A stretch of DNA of 64,000 bases. It comes from Amphiura filiformis. Lineage: Eukaryota > Echinodermata > Ophiuroidea > Amphilepidida > Amphiuridae. Made by a program: the position numbers and the translations under genes. Shown here in pieces: positions 49,801 to 59,990 of this stretch (within the stretch, counting starts at the first letter, position 1; each line of letters begins with the position of its first letter). A model generated the notes under the pieces. It ran no database searches, was not told the DNA's origin, and worked only from the letters and a program-made list of their open reading frames with translations. Location of the stretch: NCBI RefSeq assembly GCF_039555335.1, contig NC_092629.1:29040775-29104774 (forward strand). Direction: 5' to 3'.

Positions 49801-50765
49801 GGATGTAGACGAAACGGATATTAGACAAAATGGTATAGACGAATCCAACGAGTCAAATGATGGTCAGAATTCAGTCGGCCATTACTGGGTCCCGTCTGCA
49901 CCAAACTGGTGCTGTTATTGCCCAATTGGGTGGATTAAATCCGCTTAAAAATAGATGTTTAATTGTATTGCGTTTGTAAACTTTCATCATTCTTTTATCT
50001 ACATGTAACACGGGTGATGGAATGCAGCTTAATATCCCCGCCAAGGCCACATCATTTCAGGTGGGATAGACCTGAGGGGGGACACATCTATGGCTGCCAT
50101 TGAGGTGCAGGAATGCGTGAAATTGGATTCGTCTATAGACCAAATGGCACCAATTTGAATGATTCTGTATCAATTTTCAGTGAGGACCAGACTGGTCTTA
50201 TCTTTCGATTTAGTCATAGTCAGGAGTCATAGTCAGATTTAGTCATAGTCAGATTTAGTCATAGTCAGATTTAGTCATAGTCAGATTTAGTCATAGTCAG
50301 ATTTAGTCATAGTCAGATTTAGTCACAGTCAGATTTAGTCATAGTCAGATTTAGTCATAGTCAGATTTAGTCATAGTCAGATTTAGTCATAGTCAGATTT
50401 AGTCATAGTCAGATTTAGTCACAGTCAGATTTAGTCATAGTCAGATTTAGTCATAGTCAGATTTAGTCATAGTCAGATTTAGTCATAGTCAACTTTATAA
50501 AACGTATTGTTTTGAACTGGAAATATGCACGGTTACACCAAATTATACCAGAAATTATAAATATTTTGTATTCCAATATTCTAGAGAAATGCAGACAGTT
50601 AACAGAGAGCCTTTATAATGAAGACAACTTTGATGATTGCGAATGCCCGGATGCTTGCAAGTAAGTCTTGTACAGTTTGAGATGTGGAACTGCAAAATAA
50701 AAAATATTATACATGTAATATTATTTATTTTTGTTCAACCTCGTAAGAGAAAAGCAAAGACGGGA

Positions 50766-50830
<65 letters not shown>

Positions 50831-53179
50831 ATTGTTGATAATGGTGATGACGATAATAATGATAATGATAATTAATTGTTATATTTTACAGTGAAATAAT
50901 GTATCCAACGTCGGTGTCCGGCGCTCTCTGGCCGTCAGATAAATACCAAGTAAGTATAATCATGCAATTGCTCAGAGGATTATTAAATTCCCATTCAAAC
51001 ATCAGATAAACTAGAGTGCCACAAGGGTCTATTCTTGGTCCTACCGCAACTATTTTCCTCACCATTGCAGATGATTATCTTACATGTTATGTGACAGATG
51101 TTGAAATTTTTGAAAAGTTGTTGCAGCCAATCGTAAATTTACGAATATTCTTGTCATATATCCTCAGTATCACTTATAATATTTTGTGCCAAAGTCACTG
51201 TTTATGCTGAAACATGTTTTTATTGTTTTTCTTTTTCTTTTCGTTTAACAGCAGCATTTAATTTAGAAGGTATCACAAGAAAACGCGAAAGCAGCAACAA
51301 CTCTTATAGACGTTGAATCAACAAGGTAAGTTATAGTCTTAGTCAGTGGCTGTGGTTTAGCTGAAAGCGCTGAATTTCATTGGTTCGGGGATGTCGTCTA
51401 TTAGACGGTAGACGGTCATGACCGCGTCGTCACACTCACGGAACATGTCGCTGATCGAGACGAGGTCTAGCCGTGAGTATTATAATTGTAAGCGTAGTAT
51501 GTACTAATTTAGTTTTCCAATTTAGAATAAGGGTAGTTTTCATGCCCGTAACTTACCTGGGGAGGTTTGTCGTTGTTTCTTATTTTTCTTTCATTTACCT
51601 TAGTTGATTCTCCTCTGTGGCCATCATAGATTACTTAGTATATTCCTATAGCGTTCTACCAGACCATAAGAAAGTGAAATCATTTTCTTCATGGCGGCGC
51701 TATTCATGATATCATGTTTCAAGCTCTATTCTAAAAAGCAGCATCAAGCAAACAGCTGTACTGATTTCTATATTAGCAGAAATAGCGAAATAGTGTGTGT
51801 GCCACAGTCCTAGGATCAGCTAGTAATACTATTTATATTGTATTATTTTTTCGAGAGACTTTAAAAAGGAAGAGAAAAAATACAGGGTGAGTCAAAAAAA
51901 GTGCAATAGAGAAAAGAATCCATTTTTATAAAAGAATCGAGTTGAACATTTTAGGTTTTAAAACATTTTATATATGGTATATCCATCAGTGACCATGTGT
52001 TCAAAAATTAAGGAATTAGCTTTTACCGTTTTGTTTTTATGACACATTTTATAGCGCCACCCAATTTTAATGTTTGTCCAAGAGACATCTAAAATTTGAA
52101 TGTCAGCCCACTCTGTGTAAGGTAGATTTGGAACAACTGCCATTTTCTTAACCTCATTGGCATTGAAATAAAATGTAGCACCCAAATTGTTATTGCCCCT
52201 GGTCTTGTTTAAGGAGAAGAAACATTATTTGTTGTTATTTTCATTTTACCTTTACTTTAAAGATGTTTATTCTCTATCAAAAACATACAAATTTGTAGGC
52301 GGGTTTTTCAAATGTCAAAATGAAATGCGCGCAAATTGAAGTGGAGTGAATTACAAAATATCCAGTAAGTTGGACATATTGGGATTCAAAAAACTGGAGT
52401 TTGAGTCGAGTGAGGTATGAAGGATTAAAGTAATGTTAGAAAGTTTGTTTGAACAAAAAAAAAGAAATTAAAATAACGCAAAAATCAACCTTATTTAAGT
52501 TAAAGTCAGTTTCAGATCTAGTGCCTTTACCGTGCACTGTGTGCTCTCATTCAAAGTACATGGTATCTCGTGGACAAATAACGAAATTGGGTATCGCAGC
52601 AAAAGGACTCATAAAAATTAAACGGTAATCGCGATTCACTTCATATTTTCGCAGAAGGTGGCCATTGAGTGTGACATTTATTGAATTTTTCAATATTGGG
52701 AAAGTTCGACTTGGTTCCTGCATAAATATCAATTCTTTGCTCTATTGCAGTTTTTTTGACTCACCCTGTACTAATACATACTCATTAACGACGGTAACAA
52801 TGAAATAGCTGCTTCTACTAGTTGCTCTGTAACGTTAATATTATAAAAGATAGTAAAATGAGAATGCTGTTGTAATAATGTTACTAATATAGTTATTTTA
52901 AACAAAGGTAACGATGAAATACCTGCTCTGTAACGTTTCCACAGTACTTTCCCGTAAAAAAGCTCTATGACCTCTCTAAAACTACGCTGTTAAGGGCGAC
53001 GACATTACTCCTCATTATGGTCGTTGAAAATGTTCACGGATTTGATTGTTCATTCTTCTTATTTTTTAGAAAAAACCTTGTGCGATTGAAAATATATTTT
53101 GAGGAGCTGAACTACCAATTGATTGAACAACAGAAAAAATGGAGTGTAAGTAAAGTGGATGATGGTGATGATGATGGTT

Positions 53180-53229
<50 letters not shown>

Positions 53230-54509
53230 AATGATGCTGCTACTGATTATGATAATGCTGCTGCTGATGCTGCTGCTGCTGCTGCTGCTGATGATGGTGA
53301 TGATTTCAAAATCTTTGTAATCTATACACTTCATTTCAGGAAAGTGTTTTTTCATTCCGTGGATAATGACCTTATTCGGACCAAACAAGTCCGAATCCGG
53401 ACTAAAAATGGAAGGAAGTTATAGTTTTGGTCTTATTTCCAATAATTAAAACACAACGAAGCCAACAGATTGTAAAAAACACACAAAGTCAAACTTCAGA
53501 TTTTTTTATTTTTCTATACTGCGTTTATAAAAATTCCAGGCAATACAAAAATGTACATAGCTTGCATAAATAACAATGCATAATTAGAATGCACGGGCTC
53601 TTAAAGGCACAGGAGTTTAGAATGCACAGGCTCTTAGATTAACTGAGTTTTTGATTAGATGGATCGTCCCAGCAAACACAAAAACGTTTTAAAAACAAAA
53701 AAAAAAACGTTTTAATAACATTAAAATGTCGGGTTATATAAAGGTCATGATAACGTTTTAAAACGTTTTGTATAAAAACACACTACAACAACATTTTTAA
53801 ATGTTTGCAAAAAACGTTATTGTAAACTATTTTTGCAAACATTTTTGCCAAATATTGTGTCAATACTTAAATAACATTATGTTAAAATATTTGAACCCAG
53901 CAAACACAGAAATGTTCTTAAAATGTTTTTTTTTCAAAACCTATTAATAACATTTAAATGTCGGGTTATATAAAAGTCATGAAAACGTTTTTAAAACGTT
54001 ATTGAAAATATTTTGGGCAAACATTTTTCGCAAAATATTTTTTCAACTCCAAAATAACATTTTGTTTAGAATGTTTTGTATCAAGTTTTCAAGAATGTTT
54101 TTAGAATGTTATTATACCCTTTATATAACCCGACATTTAAACGTTTTCTGTAAAACATTTTTGTTTGCTGAGCACTAGATTATCAAAACATGTTTTTTAA
54201 GGTAATGAAAACGTTTTATACTCTTAATATACCCTTTATATAACCCGACATTTAAACGTTTTCTGACAACCTTTTATAGCCTTTTGCGAATGATGTCGAA
54301 AACGTTTTGTGTTTGCTGGGGTGTCACTTTGTTTTCATTTCCTATTTCAGATTGAGAGTATCAGCGGTGCTGTGGGTGGTTTGATGGGCCTATACCTTGG
54401 CATCTCAGCTGTCTCAATTCTGGAAATCTTCATATTTCTGCTCAAAGTTCTGATATACATTTTATCTTGTGGTCGACCAAACTCTATGTACCCTGAGCCG
54501 CGTGTGTAG
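43943..54509 (+). CDS. DEG/ENaC-family sodium channel subunit, ten exons
   Basis: Exons: 43943-43947, 44124-44923, 46836-46942, 47636-47799, 47921-48128, 50585-50660, 50892-50949, 51267-51325, 53070-53145 and 54351-54509. All junctions are GT-AG and phases agree throughout. The product is a membrane subunit of a trimeric amiloride-sensitive-type cation channel. Seen in order: cytosolic HG gating motif (residues 64-65); TM1 (about 78-102); FPAVTVCN (122-129); an acidic Asp/Ser/Gly-rich stretch (147 to about 215); GLHLTLNIEQPEY; GVRVSIH; the cysteine-rich region (CKKECL, CNCV, CECPDAC); WPS; KIYFEELNY; and TM2 with GLYLGIS (GxS filter). Exon 2 slips one base near 44681-44682 (GG run, or the TA run before it). 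Adding one base gives 571 codons. The five-base first exon (ATGCT) rests only on phase and a GTGAGT donor. The ligand or gating stimulus cannot be read from the sequence. Confidence 0.9.
44924..46299. other. Intron 2 of the channel gene, first part
   Basis: No second gene is seen on either strand in this part of the intron. Short frames have no domain. Confidence 0.5.
46300..46581. mobile_element. TTAA palindrome family, short copy
   Basis: It follows TTAA at 46296-46299. The left arm CTTAACCCTGGAATTATGG and the right arm CCATAATTCCAGGGTGG are inverted, and AGTATATAAAAGTATACAT and ATTTGACCTCACAGATG match the larger copy at 57565-58276. The right end and its TTAA are diverged. It lies in intron 2 of the channel gene. 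Confidence 0.8.
46577..46638 (+). repeat. 62-bp dispersed repeat containing ATGGCGGCGC, copy 1
   Basis: Identical over about 62 bp to 51662-51723, with a third, diverged copy at 55099-55152. It contains ATGGCGGCGCTATTCATGAT. Its left edge coincides with the end of the TTAA palindrome copy. Confidence 0.8.
46752..46830. repeat. (ATT)n microsatellite
   Basis: About 26 ATT units. TCTCAG and exon 3 of the channel gene follow within 6 bp, so the repeat serves as the T-rich tract of the splice acceptor. Confidence 0.95.
47067..47330. repeat. 114-bp tandem repeat, about 2.3 copies
   Basis: CACGAGTTAGATAGAC occurs at 47067, 47181 and 47295, a period of 114 bp. The first two units are nearly identical, with CGCTACTCGCG and CGGCGAATCGCATAAAGC in each. 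Intron 3 of the channel gene. Confidence 0.9.
48144..48398. mobile_element. MITE with GGGCTATTCC ends, copy 3
   Basis: The left end TGGGCTATTCCAGTTGAATT and the right end AATTTTAAATGGAATAGCCC are inverted, with CTTCCACA motifs inside. It begins only 15 bp after the exon 5 donor of the channel gene. Same family as 15508-15769 and 26476-26667. Confidence 0.8.
48870..49870. repeat. Two arrays of degenerate ~18-bp repeats in inverted orientation
   Basis: At 48870-49110 units like CCATTTAGTCTAATAA recur, and at 49565-49870 units like GACCAAATGGTTATCGG recur. The second set is the reverse complement of the first. About 450 bp without recognised content lies between them. It lies in intron 5 of the channel gene. 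The whole may be one fold-back element made of short repeats. A 62-codon frame over the right array is a repeat shadow. Confidence 0.7.
50204..50491. repeat. 16-bp minisatellite, about 17 copies
   Basis: The unit ATTTAGTCATAGTCAG is repeated head to tail with only rare CACAGTC variants and no spacers. It ends about 95 bp before exon 6 of the channel gene. Confidence 0.95.
50766..50830. repeat. (ATG)n microsatellite
   Basis: About 21 ATG/GAT units in intron 6 of the channel gene, about 60 bp before exon 7. Confidence 0.95.
51008..51090 (+). mobile_element. Relic of a LINE reverse transcriptase
   Basis: AGAGTGCCACAAGGGTCTAT reads RVPQGSILGP, followed by ADDYLTC-like text. This is the conserved RT motif region with the intervening part shortened. 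Intron 7 of the channel gene. Confidence 0.45.
51662..51723 (+). repeat. 62-bp dispersed repeat, copy 2
   Basis: Identical to 46577-46638 over about 62 bp. Here it is followed within 25 bp by the block that is duplicated at 56062. Confidence 0.8.
51744..52956. repeat. Local duplication, copy 1 (with mariner-like insertion)
   Basis: The flanks 51744-51865 and 52775-52956 match 56062-56373 (AAACAGCTGTACTGATTT, TTTTTTCGAGAGACTT, TTAACGACGGTAACAATGA). Copy 1 contains an 886-bp element that copy 2 lacks. It lies in intron 8 of the channel gene. Confidence 0.8.
51883..52768. mobile_element. Mariner-like element (CAGGGTGAGTC ends), non-autonomous
   Basis: The left end CAGGGTGAGTCAAAAAAAGT and the right end TTTTTTTGACTCACCCTG are inverted and flanked by TA at 51881-51882 and 52769-52770. 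GCAATAGAG(A/C)AAAGAAT is mirrored too. At 886 bp with no readable transposase it is non-autonomous. A truncated relative lies at 43640-43868. The paralogous site at 56186 is empty. Confidence 0.85.
53158..53300. repeat. (GAT)n and (GCT)n microsatellites
   Basis: GAT units at 53158-53235 give way to GCT-rich units to about 53292. The stretch starts 12 bp after the exon 9 donor, so the exon frame runs on into an Asp/Ala-rich readthrough that is intronic. Confidence 0.9.
53668..54320. mobile_element. Fold-back element with CCCAGCAAACAC ends, copy 1
   Basis: The left end CCCAGCAAACACAAAAACGT and the right end ACGTTTTGTGTTTGCTGGG are inverted. Internally the words AAACGTTTT and ATGTCGGGTTATATAA recur in both orientations, and a second CCCAGCAAACACAGAAATG start lies at about 53894. 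The right end is only 30 bp upstream of the last exon of the channel gene. An inverted relative lies at 62096-62807. Confidence 0.85.
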
Positions 54510-56061
54510 TACCCAACCAGCCCTCCCTAATATTTCTTCTCACTTTCGTGAAATACAGCAAGTCATATTGCGAAATAATTACAGGTTTTTCTACTTTCCG
54601 GTGTATTGCCCCATGTATTCATGGTGATACAGAGACCACTTGTATAACTTTGTCAACTATTCACCATTTTTCCTGATTGCCGTGATCAAAGTATGTATCC
54701 ATTACGGATCTGGAGAGCAAAAGACGAAAGCCAAAAACAAGGATACTTGAGTTATTTTTGAAGGAAATCTTATGTATTATATTTTTAAGTGAGGAATTTG
54801 CTTCTGTAATTATTACTATAATTATTATTATTGAGGACATTATTTAGGATATATTTCATCACTTGGTAAATTGTAAGGCAATCTCCTGGGTTGCTATTCC
54901 AGTTAAATAACATACTCTCTCTGTGAGGTAATTCTTATGTATTACCCCTTTGACCCCTTTGACTTTTTGAAATGTTCCCGTCGTATCGACGATTCTTTTT
55001 ACCGCGTCGATTTGATTTTCTTCATGCTCCCGTGATATAGACATTTACTTTCACTGAATTTAAGCCCAATCGGGCGAAGTTTAACATTTAGCCCCTAGAA
55101 GAACGTGAAATCGCATTCTTCATGGCGGCGCTATTCATGATATCATGTTTCAGGCTTTACTCCGAACAAGAATTTGTCTTTAAAAAGACAAAGTGCACGG
55201 ATCAGGTGTATATTACTCTACTTTGGTCTAACTTTCAATATTAATTATTATACTAACCCACAGGTACTAACCTACTCTGCACTGATTTTAATAACAATAA
55301 ATAAATGAATTGAGGCATAAATGATACTTGCATCCTGACTCTGGAAAATAAATTTAAAAAAACCACATCATCATGTTTTTAAGCCACCTGTAAACAGGAA
55401 ACAAACTTCCATCAAAATGTCCACTGTATCAGCCCATCAGATGATATTTCCCATTCGACACCCCATTCCTTTTAAAAGAAGTATTATTTGGAAGCAAATC
55501 ACCTAATGTGTTTCAGGAACACTGCATGTTGGTAACATTTCAAATTATTTTGTTGAACACACATTGCTTGGTTATATCAAGAGTCAATAAACAATCAATT
55601 AACTAAAAGTGTTAAATTAACTCTAGAAATGGGCTTAATTTTGTGCGCTGTAGTTATATTCTGAAGTAAATCGCCTATGCACCTTATCACTAAATAAATA
55701 AAATTATTGCTAATTATACTGACCATGGTGACCTGCTTAACCAATCAGTTATGCGTATTGTCAGCATGTGATTGCTATAAGCCAATTGAAAACACGTTTA
55801 ATAAAAAGGCTAAAAATTTCCTACACATGAGCAGTCTCACTGGAGATTAAATGTGCTAAATTGTAATTCTCATGGGGAGCAGGATTAGATAAAGGCATAC
55901 AAACGAGGGTATGAGGTATTAGGAATTATTTCCTAGTCTCTTAACCACAGGGGTTGTGGATTACAATAGTTATTCAAGACACATGGTGTGTAAGGGATAA
56001 ACTGTGCATATGAGATGTGGGTGCAAACGGTTTTAATGTTCACTGGCGTGAACAAAAACAG
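54510..56061. other. 3' flank of the channel gene
   Basis: No gene. It contains the third, diverged copy of the ATGGCGGCGC repeat (55099-55152). Possible polyadenylation signals AATAAA occur only well downstream (about 55300), so the 3' UTR end is not placed. Confidence 0.45.
55099..55152 (+). repeat. Dispersed ATGGCGGCGC repeat, copy 3
   Basis: Shares TTCTTCATGGCGGCGC and TATTCATGATATCATGTTTC with copies 1 and 2, but diverges upstream. Downstream it shares AAGAATTTGT with copy 1. Confidence 0.7.
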
Positions 56062-56373
56062 CAACAAACAAACAGCTGTACTGATTTTAGTATTAGCAGA
56101 AGTAGCGAAATGGTGTGTGTGACGGTCTTGTAATATTTAGATCGCAGTTCTAGAATCAGCTAGTAATACCGTTGTTTTGTATTATTTTTTCGAGAGACTT
56201 ACACTTACTTAACGACGGTAACAATGATATAGCTGCTTCTACTAGCTGCTCTATAACATTATTATTATAAAAGATGGTAACAATGAGAATGCTTTTGTAA
56301 TATTATTACTAATTATTTAAACGAAGGTAACAATGAAATAGCTGCTCTGTAACGTTTTGACGGTACTGTCCCA
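56062..56373. repeat. Local duplication, copy 2 (empty site)
   Basis: It matches 51744-51865 joined to 52775-52956, without the mariner-like element. It has an extra ~35 bp (TGACGGTCTTGTAATATTTA region) not in copy 1. Confidence 0.8.
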
Positions 56374-56394
56374 TAAATTTTGGGGTCCACATGC

Positions 56395-56880
56395 ATCTAC
56401 TGTTGAAAAAATGCTCCAATGTTAATCAAAATATTCTAAATTGTTTCTTTGGAAAAAATGAATCAAAAAGTTTTGTTGCATACGTAACGTCACAAAATAA
56501 ATCAAGGTCAACAATGAATTTTGATCTTTTTCGGTATGTTACCAAAGTAACAAACCAGCTGAGATATAACAAACTATCCCTTTTTAATGTTCTTGCAAGT
56601 TGAGTAATCTGAGATCATTTAAAAACAATCAAAATCAGAGAATATTTCAATTTTTGTCCCCTGTGAAATTCAAATTTTGACATTTGACCTTTTTCCATAT
56701 GACTCAAAAAACTGTACATCGGAGATAGGTAAAACTATACTTTTTCTGTATCCTTAGGTAAATACATTGGTATAGTTTTTATTATGATTTGACCAACTTT
56801 GAAATTTCACCCTATATAAGCGGCCATATTGGATTTATGAAAATTAGGCACTGTTCAACTACTATATATATTAACTACGA
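56395..56880. mobile_element. Partial copy of the 58692-59425 element
   Basis: It shares, in the same order and orientation, GTCACAAAATA/AATCAAGGTCAACA, ATGTTACCAAAGTAACAAACC, TTTGAAATTTCACCCTATAT, AAGCGGCCAT and TTAGGCACTGTTC with the right half of 58692-59425. The left arm is missing. Confidence 0.75.
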
Positions 56881-57560
56881 GGATCACAAAGGATGCATGC
56901 CTGAGAAAATATATAATAAATAAAGAAGTGAAGCTCAGGCAAACTAGCAATATAAAAGAGTTTTTGCCTTTTAATAAACTTGATCAGGATACACTTTAAA
57001 AAACATGTTTTAATTTTACGGACAATTCCAGCAGCAAAGTTGCCGGAGCTATTCCAAAGGTACGTAAAAAACCGAAAGAATATGAAGAAGGGTCCGGAAA
57101 TTTCTGAGGAGGACTAACAGTTCCAGCAAATTCACTGCAAGAAATGTTCATCATTACATCACAGATTGCAAAATCTATATGGTTACTATCCCGGTTATTG
57201 ACAGGGTGTATCCAGGGGGGTTGGAGGGTGCGGATTGGGTTAAGGTTAGTGTTAGGGTGGACAATTTTCTGTTATTATACCGTATATTTTTACAGTGTAT
57301 TTAAAAATTACGCCGTTGCTATGTAAATATTATACGGTTTTAATTTCGTTTCTCTCATGACGACATGTGAATAATAAATGACTTCTTAGAAATAGTAATT
57401 TATCTTCTCGTTATACCGTAAAGGGCGAAAAATTAATGGTTTCTTTTCGATAACAATGAAAATGAAAGCTAATTTATCTTTTATAGCGTAAATGGCCCGG
57501 TAAATGGTAATAAAATGCTTTGTTATACCAGGTAGATAAGGCTATACATGTATAATGTTT
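56881..57560. other. Non-coding stretch, nothing recognised
   Basis: No gene or RNA. Local repeats of TTTCGTT and TATACCG occur near 57280-57520 without clear structure. Confidence 0.4.
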
Positions 57561-57564
57561 TTAA

Positions 57565-58276
57565 GGTTGGTCTGAACCCTGGAATTATGGAAACTTTCGG
57601 GCCTCATAACTTCTAAATTGTTGGTCTAAAGTATATAAAAGTATACATATTTAGAATGGCAAAGACTTGATAAGTTCATCTGTGAGGTCAAATTTGGGCC
57701 AAAATGGCACTTTTGGCCCAAAATCCCAAAAATAACGGTTTTTGGCCCACTTCTTTTTTGTGCACCGTAACAAAAAAATTCTTGGGCCAAAAGTTTTTTG
57801 AAACTAATTTTTAAAAACTAGATCAAAATATCTAGGACACGTTTTTTCATTTTTTTGAATTTTGACCAATTTCACCAAAAATATTTGAAATTTGTGCCAA
57901 AATCGGGCTTTTTTATGATTTTTTTGAAAAATCAGCATTTTTTGACCATTTTTGGCGCAAATTTCTCAAAGTTAGTTGAAATTCAAAAAAATGAAAAAAC
58001 GTGTCCCAGATATTTTGATCTAGTTTTTAAAAATTAGTTTCAAAAAAAATTTGGCCCAAGAATTTTTTTGTTACGGTGCACAAAAAAGAAGTGGGCCAAA
58101 AAACCGTTATTTTTGGGATTTTGGGCCAAAAGTGCCATTTTGGCCCAAATTTGACCTCCCAGATGAACTTATCAAGTCTTTGCCATTCTAAATATGTATA
58201 CTTTATATACTTTAGACCAACAATTTAGAAGTTATGAGGCCCGAAAGTTTCCATATTTCCAGGGTTCAGACCAACC
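57565..58276. mobile_element. Near-perfect 712-bp palindrome flanked by TTAA
   Basis: TTAA at 57561-57564 and 58277-58280 brackets the ends GGTTGGTCTGAACCCTGG and CCAGGGTTCAGACCAACC. The two arms of about 340 bp match almost throughout, for example CCAAAATGGCACTTTTGGCC against GGCCAAAAGTGCCATTTTGG, with the centre near 57925. The TTAA flank is typical of piggyBac or Kolobok-derived MITEs. High arm identity suggests recent activity. Short copy at 46300. Confidence 0.88.
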
Positions 58277-58280
58277 TTAA

Positions 58281-58691
58281 ATGGAAGTTAATTGTCGATA
58301 TATAATTTTATCAACAATGTCACATATAGCATTTTGTCTTTATCTTTAATTGTGTTTTATATCCGCTTCTCTTGCGTTTGTATGTTGTTTGAAGTTTTTG
58401 CTATTATTATATTTAAATTTAAACATGTTACAATGTTTGCACTGAAAAGCGTATCTAGACCTCATGAATGATGCGCTATAGTATATAAGTTACTTTTATT
58501 AATATTACAATAGGCCTATAATAATAGGGTCTATAAGGTGCAGTTGGTGGTGATTCAGAAATGTATTATGGCACCATTGTTTCTGTTCTGGCTGTGATCA
58601 ATAAAGGAATAACTGTACATTTAGACCCTTAAGGCGGGTAGGAGAGGTGCCTGAGCAAGCGGTTTTTGTGCTCATAAATATTGATAACAAT
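58281..58691. other. Non-coding stretch, nothing recognised
   Basis: No gene, RNA or element seen. Confidence 0.4.
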
Positions 58692-59425
58692 AATAGGCTA
58701 GTCAAATTAAGAAAAATAAAGGCTTAAGCCACCACTACTTGCAACATAATCCATTTAATCACCATTCATTTCAGAAAAGCATATTTAATAACACACCAAA
58801 AGTCCAAAAAATCCAAGTAGTGGAACAGTGCCTAACTTGCATAAATGGCCGCTTATGCAGGGGTGAAATTTCAGAGCTTGTCAAATCTTAATATTAACCT
58901 TACCATTGTATTGCTATCATCATAATGACTCAGAAAATGTATAGTTTGACCTGTATCCGACATATAGTTCTTGAGTTATAGGCAAAAAGATCAAAGGTCA
59001 AATTTTGAGCCCACGGACGTTTTCAAATTGTTCCTTTGGCAAAAATAAATCGAAATGATAAAAATTTCATTGTTTTGGATGTTTTGTTACATAGGTAACA
59101 CTACAAAATAGGTCAAGGTCAACACGGCCAATAGGATTTGATCTTTTTTGCCATGTTACCAAGGTAACAAACCACCTTAGATATGGCAAACTATTCTTTT
59201 TATTAAATGCTTTTGCAAGCGCAACAATATGATTTGACCAAAATTGAAATTTCACCTCGCATAAGCGGCCATTTTGGATTTATGCAAATTAGGCACTGTT
59301 CCACTACTTGGATTTTTGGGGACTTTTGATATGTTTTTTGTGTGAGCCTTTGGGAGATGGACGCGTGCGAAATGGATTCTGTTGCAATTAGTAGTGGGTT
59401 ATTTTTTAATTTGACTAGGCTATAA
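58692..59425. mobile_element. Fold-back element with TAGGCTAGTC ends
   Basis: The ends TAGGCTAGTCAAATTAAG and TTTAATTTGACTAGGCTA are inverted. Inner landmarks mirror: CCAAGTAGTGGAACAGTGCC against GGCACTGTTCCACTACTTGG, and TAAATGGCCGCTTATGC against GCATAAGCGGCCATTTTG. The middle 58890-59240 is unique. A partial relative lies at 56395-56880. Non-autonomous. Confidence 0.8.
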
Positions 59426-59459
59426 TGCCCACATTCAGTTAATTAAATGTTATAACATG

Positions 59460-59990
59460 TTCGTATTTCTTGTAAAGCTTTAGGGTTTATTAATACAGGA
59501 CAAGATGGAGAAGAAGAGGTTATGGACAAATTTGAATTAGGAACAAGAAACGATAGAGGAGAAAAGCTCATCAAATTTGCAATCAGCAATAAACTCAAAA
59601 TCATGAACACGTTATTCAAGAAAAGCGCATCTAGAAGATGGATATGTAGTCCAAATGGTAAAACTAAAAAGGAGATAGATTTCATCCTAACAAACTTTTA
59701 AGTTTGTTAAAATATTAAAATATTAAAATATTATCAACGATGTCAAGGTACTGAACAAAGTGACCACAGAATAGCTCACATTGGCTCTATGCAAAATGAA
59801 GATAGATATACCAGGCAGAAACAGTTAAGATCCAAACACAGAAAAGCCGGCCTTGAACACCTGACAATTAAGAAGGATGGATTCCAAATGGAGCTTAAAA
59901 CTGGTTCCAGGCACTTTCTAAGGCAGAGGACACATACCTGGATATTGGGAATGACCAGCTTGTTGATATCATTCAAGATCCCAATCCCAT
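59460..59990 (+). mobile_element. RTE-type LINE endonuclease fragment
   Basis: One frame reads ELGTRNDRGEKLIKFAISNK, then LKIMNTLFKKSASRRWICSP and KKEIDFILTN, the C-terminal part of an APE-type endonuclease as in RTE elements. A second frame continues SDHRIAHIGSM and a Lys-rich stretch, so there is at least one frame break and stops lie between. Reverse transcriptase is absent. Not the same copy as 24735-26081, since it carries the endonuclease part that copy lacks. Confidence 0.6.

Noticed and set aside
49760-49948. 62-codon Asp/Glu-rich frame
   Set aside because: It is a translation of the degenerate TAGACGAAATGG-type repeat array.
50204-50491. CRISPR-like regular direct repeats
   Set aside because: The units are 16 bp, head to tail with no spacers, and sit in an animal intron. 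This is a minisatellite.
53017-53424. 135-codon frame with a long poly-Asp run
   Set aside because: Only 53070-53145 is exon 9 of the channel gene. The poly-Asp part is a (GAT)n microsatellite beyond a GTAAGT donor.
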